From Alphaproteobacteria bacterium (lineage in GTDB: Bacteria; Pseudomonadota; Alphaproteobacteria; UBA9219), in NCBI GenBank assembly GCA_028716765.1, contig JAQUPC010000076.1:1-10406 (forward strand): 10,406 bases of DNA. The letters run 5' to 3'. Position 1 is the stretch's first letter. Each line of letters begins with the position of its first letter. Below, in pieces: positions 6,363-10,406 of the stretch. A program made the position numbers and the translations under genes. The notes under the pieces were generated by a model, which was not told where the DNA came from, made no database searches, and was given only the letters and a program-made list of their open reading frames with translations.

Positions 6363-8163
6363 AGTGCGGCCGCATTGAGGCCCGGTTGCTTTGCCGTGCG
6401 GCGGGGTGCCGGTAAGATGGTTCGGGTTCTTTTTCAACGTGCATGGCCCGAGCAATAAGATCGATGGTTTCGGTGAACCCCTTTTCCCGCGCAAGGTTTT
6501 CAGCCAGATTTCGATATCTCAACATTTCGTCTTTCAGTTCAGGCGTATGGATAGCGTCCCACATAAAATTCCAGAGCTTGCGGTCCCCGTTCCGGATTAA
6601 CGTCAGCCAGCTGGAGCCGAGATGCCGTTTGATAACATGACACCAATCCGGCTCTTCACGGGCGCTTCTAAGTATTTTTAGAAGACTGTGATCGCCCTTG
6701 GCATCGAGAGAATTGCGGAGAGCCGTGGGAAGGATCTGCGTGATCGCTTTTTTCCATTCGGGAACCCAGCGCGCCCGTTCGAGGATAAGCTCGACATCGG
6801 CTCCGCCGCCTTCCTGCGACGCTTGATCGCTCAGAATGGCGCCGAGCTGCTTGGCGGTTTCGGTTTTCCATTCCGGAACATCTTCCGCGAAGCTGAGGAT
6901 AATAGAGAAAGCCCGGCCGCCTCCATGTTTTGCGGCCGTATGTAAAAGCGATCCCAGATTTGCGCCGGTTACGTATTTCCACAAAGGTTTCTTTTTTGAA
7001 GCGCGGAAAATATCTTCGATCGCATAATCGGATTGGGGATGAGCGAGCTTGGCAAGATTGTTCAGAGCGTCGATGAGATTCTGTGGCGACTTATTATTAA
7101 TCTCAGGCGATACGCAATGAACGATAGTCGTGAGGGCGTCGCTATAGGCCTCGCTTCTTCTGGCTTTTTCGGGGCCTTGCCGGATCGTGATAAGGACGGG
7201 CAACAAGGCCGTTGCCAGCCCGAGGCGCGAACGCAAAAACTCTTTTTGATCGATCTGGTGATCCGAAGCGTCCATCCATTGGCCGCTTGCAATATGTATC
7301 TGCCAGCGCTGTCCGTCGTCGGCGAGGACGACGAGAAGATTGTCTTTGTATTGTTCGAAATAGGTGTCGCGTTCGCGGTAGGCTGTGCACCAGCGCGGCG
7401 AGCCATAGGCGCGGCTGGCTTCTTCCGTCAGCAATTGAATGACTTCCGTGCCGTCATCCAACGTGGCTATCAGCTTGGCGCCTTCTTTTCGCTCAAACAT
7501 CCGATGATCCGGAGTTTCTACGTGCGTTGCCGAAACCGTCCAGCCGGACGGCAGGCGGTTCTGCAAATCTTCGTCGGTCCCGGTCATAAGAAAACGCGCA
7601 TGCGCCTCGATGCGCTCCGCAGGGCTGATCGGATATTTGGGGCGATAAGGCTCCGTCAAGGCATTCAGATCTTTCAGCGAATGCCGCGCGATGTTGGCAT
7701 CCTTGCCCGTAATATGCTTGTGAAACAGGTAGAGATCGTCGACGATCTTCGGCAAATCTTCGGGCAGGTAATAGGGGCGCTGTGTCAAGGGCTGATTTGC
7801 TTCCCGTTCGTAATCTGTTTCGATCACCTGCTTCAGAATCTGATGCAGCAGCCAGCCGCGGTATTTGTTGAGATCAGCGCGCCAACGTGGCCGCATATTG
7901 CGCCCCGGAGGCGCCATGTTTTTGGGTGTTAATAAGGTGAACAGATAATGATCAACAAATTCCAAAACAACTTCGGGGTTGTGTTCGTTGGGGAAATTTA
8001 TAACTTTCCCCTCAAGTGAAAACTCACCGAAAATCCGCCATGGAATCCACCCATCTCTAAAATTCTTGTGGCGGGTAAGCTTGCGACATGCAACGCGGAA
8101 TTCCTGCCCCATCCCGGCATAGGGCGACAACGCGCGTTTCTTGATTTTGTCTTCTTCGGGCAT
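6361..8163 (-). CDS. Unrecognised 600-residue protein with WCTA module and PEWK-type repeats
   Basis: I do not recognise a characterised family. Residues 1-250 are basic and Trp/Arg-rich at the start, then mostly helical in appearance, with no signal peptide or membrane segment. Residues about 250-305 form a compact module: SPRWCTAYRERDTYFEQY, then WQIHIASGQWMDASDHQID, with W258, C259, T260, A261, Q288, H290, D298 and D301. From memory, WCTA / YF / QFMD segments occur in uncharacterised phage and plasmid proteins; this is unchecked. Residues about 378-565 contain five degenerate 36-38-residue units centred on PLWK (393), PEWK (430), PEWK (468), PDWC (505) and PELK (541), probably helical pairs. 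The first unit resembles an ankyrin repeat (LLHTAAKHGGG). The DNA looks AT-richer than its neighbours. It runs the same way as purD, 82 nt downstream of it, and has no clear ribosome site. Function is unknown; transfer is inferred. Confidence 0.85.
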   Translation of the reverse strand: MPEEDKIKKRALSPYAGMGQEFRVACRKLTRHKNFRDGWIPWRIFGEFSLEGKVINFPNEHNPEVVLEFVDHYLFTLLTPKNMAPPGRNMRPRWRADLNKYRGWLLHQILKQVIETDYEREANQPLTQRPYYLPEDLPKIVDDLYLFHKHITGKDANIARHSLKDLNALTEPYRPKYPISPAERIEAHARFLMTGTDEDLQNRLPSGWTVSATHVETPDHRMFERKEGAKLIATLDDGTEVIQLLTEEASRAYGSPRWCTAYRERDTYFEQYKDNLLVVLADDGQRWQIHIASGQWMDASDHQIDQKEFLRSRLGLATALLPVLITIRQGPEKARRSEAYSDALTTIVHCVSPEINNKSPQNLIDALNNLAKLAHPQSDYAIEDIFRASKKKPLWKYVTGANLGSLLHTAAKHGGGRAFSIILSFAEDVPEWKTETAKQLGAILSDQASQEGGGADVELILERARWVPEWKKAITQILPTALRNSLDAKGDHSLLKILRSAREEPDWCHVIKRHLGSSWLTLIRNGDRKLWNFMWDAIHTPELKDEMLRYRNLAENLAREKGFTETIDLIARAMHVEKEPEPSYRHPAARQSNRASMRPH

Positions 8164-8164
8164 G

Positions 8165-8247
8165 GCCGCACTATAGGGGGCACTTATGGTTAATTGAAGC
8201 GCCCGAAAAGCTTTCGAGAAAATTTTATAGTGCGGCTATGGTTAATT
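8165..8247. repeat. Inverted and direct repeats between purD and the 600-residue gene
   Basis: GCCGCACTATA (8165-8175) and TATAGTGCGGC (8226-8236) are perfect 11-bp inverted repeats. TATGGTTAATT occurs as a perfect 11-bp direct repeat at 8185-8195 and 8237-8247, the second overlapping the purD stop codon. Together they occupy nearly the whole 82-nt gap. They could be operator sites, a long-range stem in the leader, or scars of an insertion. Confidence 0.65.
8170..8175 (-). promoter_or_regulatory. Candidate -10 element of the 600-residue gene
   Basis: TATAGT on the minus strand ends six nt before the ATG at 8163. With no Shine-Dalgarno sequence this would fit a leaderless transcript. The -35 at 17-nt spacing (TTCAAT) is poor, so support is weak. 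Confidence 0.25.
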
Positions 8248-9532
8248 ACGCCGCCTCGCAGCGTTTGATGGCGCGCCAACCGATGTCGCGGCGGCAGAAG
8301 CCTTCCGGCCAGTCGATACGGTCGACGGCTTCGTAGGCCCTGGCTTGCGCCTCGGCGATCGTCGGCGCCCACGCCGTGACGCCCAGAACGCGCCCGCCGT
8401 TGGCGGTGATCTCGCCCTTGTCGTTCAGGGCCGTGCCCGCGTGGAAAATGATGCTGTCGGGAACTTTCGCCGCCTCGTCCAGTCCGCGGATCACCGAGCC
8501 CTTCTTGTAGTCGCCGGGATACCCCTCGGCCGCCATCACGACGCACAGCGCCGCGCGGTCATACCAGTGAATGGGCGCGGCGGCAGCCATGCCTTTGCTC
8601 GCGGCCAGAAGAAGAGCCAAAAGGTCGGACTTCAGGCGCGGCAGCATGCATTGCGTTTCCGGATCGCCGAAGCGCACGTTGTATTCGATCAGCTTCGGCC
8701 CTTCGGCGTTGATCATCAGGCCCGCGAACAAAACGCCGGTGAACGGCGTTCCGGCCTTGCTCATTTCGTCCATCGAAGGTTGGACGATCTCGCGCATGAT
8801 GCGCTCCTGCATGGCGCCGTCGACGATCGGGGCGGGCGAATACGCGCCCATGCCGCCCGTGTTTGGCCCCTTGTCGCCGTCGTAAACGGCTTTGTGGTCT
8901 TGCGCCGCCGCGAACGGAACGGCGGTCGTGCCGTCGCACAGCGCGAAAAAGCTGGCCTCTTCGCCGACAAGGCATTCCTCGATCACGACTTCGTTGCCGG
9001 AATCGCCGAACACTTTTTTGATCATCGCGTCGTCGATGGCCTTCAAGGCTTCCTCGACCGTTTGCGCCACCGTCACGCCCTTGCCCGCGGCCAGCCCGTC
9101 GGCCTTGATGACGATGGGCGCGCCCTGTTCCTTCACGTAGGCTTTCGCGGTTTCGGCGTCGTTGAAGCGCTTGTAGGCGGCGGTGGGAACTCCGGCGCGC
9201 GCGCACATGTCTTTCAGAAAACCTTTCGAGCCTTCAAGCATCGCGGCGGCCCGGGTGGGACCGAAGCAGGGAATGCCCGCCTCGTTCAATTTGTCGACAA
9301 GGCCGAGCACCAGCGGCACTTCCGGCCCCGGCATGACGAACTCGATTTTAAGTTCACGGCAAGCGGCGACGATCTCATCGACCTTGTCCGCCGCGATCGG
9401 CAGGCACGTGGCGAGTTCCGCGATCCCTGCGTTGCCCGGCGCGCAGTAAAGCTTGGTCAACAACGGCGATTTGGCAAACGACCAGCACAGCGTGTGTTCG
9501 CGCGCGCCGGATCCGACAACGAGTACGTTCAT
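8246..9532 (-). CDS. purD: Phosphoribosylamine--glycine ligase (GAR synthetase)
   Basis: PurD joins glycine to 5-phosphoribosylamine with ATP to give GAR, the second step of purine synthesis in the cytosol. The 428-residue product is of normal length. It opens with [13 protein letters not shown], followed by MPGPEVPL and the ATP-grasp signatures [11 protein letters not shown] (143-153), VGEEASFF (189-196), [12 protein letters not shown] (222-233) and the metal-binding [10 protein letters not shown] (285-294). The ATG at 9532 has a perfect AGGAGG five nt upstream. A small unknown gene ends 15 nt before it on the same strand, suggesting a two-gene unit. The 600-residue gene follows downstream. 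Confidence 0.98.
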   Translation of the reverse strand: MNVLVVGSGAREHTLCWSFAKSPLLTKLYCAPGNAGIAELATCLPIAADKVDEIVAACRELKIEFVMPGPEVPLVLGLVDKLNEAGIPCFGPTRAAAMLEGSKGFLKDMCARAGVPTAAYKRFNDAETAKAYVKEQGAPIVIKADGLAAGKGVTVAQTVEEALKAIDDAMIKKVFGDSGNEVVIEECLVGEEASFFALCDGTTAVPFAAAQDHKAVYDGDKGPNTGGMGAYSPAPIVDGAMQERIMREIVQPSMDEMSKAGTPFTGVLFAGLMINAEGPKLIEYNVRFGDPETQCMLPRLKSDLLALLLAASKGMAAAAPIHWYDRAALCVVMAAEGYPGDYKKGSVIRGLDEAAKVPDSIIFHAGTALNDKGEITANGGRVLGVTAWAPTIAEAQARAYEAVDRIDWPEGFCRRDIGWRAIKRCEAA

Positions 9533-9537
9533 GGGAA

Positions 9538-9543
9538 CCTCCT
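9538..9543 (-). promoter_or_regulatory. Strong ribosome binding site of purD
   Basis: AGGAGG on the minus strand, five nt before the purD ATG. It is the best match to the Shine-Dalgarno consensus in the window and lies directly after the stop of the small upstream gene. Confidence 0.8.
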
Positions 9544-9547
9544 GAAA

Positions 9548-9748
9548 TTACGAAAAGCCAAGATAGACAGCGGTCTTGTGTAGAAATTTCCTTAGTCTCC
9601 CGCCGCGCTCGGGCAGCAAAGGGAAGGGCCACCCGCCGTTGAGACTTCTGCGGTTGAATTCCCTATCAGCCATTTCCTGAAGTTCAAAACGCATGGCCGC
9701 CGTGTACGGCGGCAAGGGTTCCTCAACTTCTTTTTCCGGTTGTGTCAT
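9548..9748 (-). CDS. Small protein of unknown function upstream of purD
   Basis: A 66-residue product not recognised as any family. The N-terminus is acidic and proline-containing (MTQPEKEVEEPLPPY), the middle is helical and charged (FELQEMADREFNRR), and the C-terminus is basic (PERGGRLRKFLHKTAVYLGFS). There is no membrane segment or signal peptide. The ATG at 9748 follows GGGGGA at short spacing; an in-frame ATG at 9760 would add four residues and lies directly against the palindrome at 9764. The stop is 15 nt from the purD ATG. It could be a lineage-specific gene co-transcribed with purD. Length and lack of similarity leave real doubt that it is expressed. Confidence 0.6.
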   Translation of the reverse strand: MTQPEKEVEEPLPPYTAAMRFELQEMADREFNRRSLNGGWPFPLLPERGGRLRKFLHKTAVYLGFS

Positions 9749-9763
9749 AATTTCCCCCATTTT

Positions 9764-9789
9764 GTCATTCCCGCTTTCGCGGGAATGAC
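9764..9789. repeat. Perfect hairpin repeat between the purD unit and xseA
   Basis: GTCATTCCCGC (9764-9774) and GCGGGAATGAC (9779-9789) form an 11-bp perfect stem with a TTTC loop. It fills most of the 49-61-nt gap between the divergent small gene and xseA, so it must lie in both leaders or promoters. The run GGAATGACGCT (9782-9792) recurs at 4946-4956. Confidence 0.8.
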
Positions 9790-9809
9790 GCTTCGGCTAG
9801 GATTTAGCC

Positions 9810-10406
9810 ATGCCACGAAAGACCGCGCAACCCCCCTCTGTCGATTCCAAGGCCAGTTTGCTGGATAACCCCCGGCCGGGCAGCAATTTGCCGGAGTTTA
9901 CCGTCAGCGACTTGTCGCGCCGCGTTAAGGGCGTGATCGAGGAAACCTTCGGCCATATCCGGGTGCGCGGCGAAATCGGCGAGTGCAAGCTGCACACGAA
10001 CGGCCATCTTTACCTTTCGCTCAAGGACGAAGGCGCGGTGCTGGCCGCGGTGTGCTGGCGCGGGCAGGTGAGCAAGCTCGGTCTGCGTCCCGAAACGGGT
10101 ATGGACGTCGTATGCACGGGCCGTCTCACCACCTACGCCGGGCAGTCGAAATACCAGCTTGTGATTGAAAGCATGGCGTTGGCGGGCGAAGGCGCGCTGC
10201 TCAAGCTTCTGGAAGACCGGCGGCGCAAGCTGCAGGCCGAAGGCCTGTTCGACGCCGCGCGAAAGCAACTGTTGCCGTTCCTGCCGGACGTCATCGGCGT
10301 CGTGACCTCGCCGACGGGCGCCGTGATCCGCGATATTCTGCATAGGCTGGCGGACCGCTTCCCGCGCCGCGTGCTGGTGTGGCCGGTGGCGGTGCAGGGC
10401 AAGGGC
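9810..10406 (+). CDS. xseA: Exodeoxyribonuclease VII large subunit, 3'-truncated by the window
   Basis: XseA is the catalytic subunit of exonuclease VII, which with XseB degrades single-stranded DNA to oligonucleotides and takes part in mismatch repair and recombination. The first 199 residues are present and the frame runs off the right edge. An unconserved 27-residue leader precedes [19 protein letters not shown] and an OB-fold nucleic-acid-binding domain (residues about 29-125, with VRGEIGECK and [10 protein letters not shown]). Then comes the start of the catalytic region, [15 protein letters not shown] (163-177). The ATG at 9810 has AGGA seven nt upstream. It is divergent from the small gene and purD across a hairpin repeat. 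Confidence 0.96.
   Translation, partial: MPRKTAQPPSVDSKASLLDNPRPGSNLPEFTVSDLSRRVKGVIEETFGHIRVRGEIGECKLHTNGHLYLSLKDEGAVLAAVCWRGQVSKLGLRPETGMDVVCTGRLTTYAGQSKYQLVIESMALAGEGALLKLLEDRRRKLQAEGLFDAARKQLLPFLPDVIGVVTSPTGAVIRDILHRLADRFPRRVLVWPVAVQGKG

Noticed and set aside
6366..6373. GCGGCCGC as a designed cloning site
   Set aside because: It falls in coding sequence of a GC-rich genome next to natural repeats; no vector sequence is present.
6470..7032. C-terminal repeats of the unknown protein as ankyrin repeats
   Set aside because: Only the first unit resembles ankyrin; the others have a 36-38-residue period and a PEWK anchor rather than the ankyrin consensus.
7394..7414. WCTA segment as a PcfJ-like domain
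   Set aside because: The surrounding residues do not match what I recall of PcfJ closely enough to name it.
7033..7932. A 299-codon plus-strand open frame across the unknown gene
   Set aside because: The minus-strand frame is longer, full length and shows a periodic repeat and an ordered module; the plus frame shows neither.
8345..9583. A 412-codon plus-strand open frame across purD
   Set aside because: It is antisense to a complete purD with all motifs; its Arg/His-rich translation is typical of GC-rich shadow frames.

Overview
The window is GC-rich, densely packed chromosomal DNA that reads as an alphaproteobacterium. The grounds are the CobT-type cobaltochelatase subunit, an endonuclease-type MutL, a tadA / RluB-family / rsmD neighbourhood and GC-palindromic dispersed repeats. 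I cannot name a genus from the sequence.

Layout. On the plus strand, 2-2373 holds the 3' part of an HD-domain hydrolase gene followed by cobT, and mutL (2388-4220) starts 14 nt after cobT. Convergent to mutL, with overlapping stop codons, lies a minus-strand pair: an RsuA/RluB-family pseudouridine synthase (4901-5722), then rsmD (4217-4783). Divergent from the synthase is tadA (5912-6355). Converging on tadA is an unrecognised 600-residue gene (6361-8163, minus). Upstream of it on the same strand are purD (8246-9532) and a small unknown gene (9548-9748). The window ends inside xseA (9810 onward, plus).

How the genes work together. Most are housekeeping: corrin metal insertion (cobT), mismatch repair (mutL), exonuclease VII (xseA), purine synthesis (purD), and three RNA-modifying enzymes acting on the ribosome or tRNA. 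The exception is the 600-residue gene. It looks AT-richer than its neighbours, has no recognised function, carries a Trp-Cys-Thr-Ala module and ends in about five degenerate 36-38-residue repeats marked by a Pro-Glu-Trp-Lys motif. Short inverted and direct repeats mark its borders. It is the best candidate here for an undescribed accessory system.

Dispersed palindromes are the second theme. One family (CCCCTCCCC-type hairpins followed by a G-rich tail) occurs three times: once inside mutL, in frame, adding about 12 residues, and twice in opposite orientations between the synthase gene and tadA. A second group built on GTCATTCC / GGAATGAC occurs between the synthase gene and rsmD and in front of xseA. 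Another palindrome spans the stop codon of the synthase gene. No rRNA, tRNA, CRISPR, transposase or riboswitch was seen, and no stretch over 300 bases lacks a gene.
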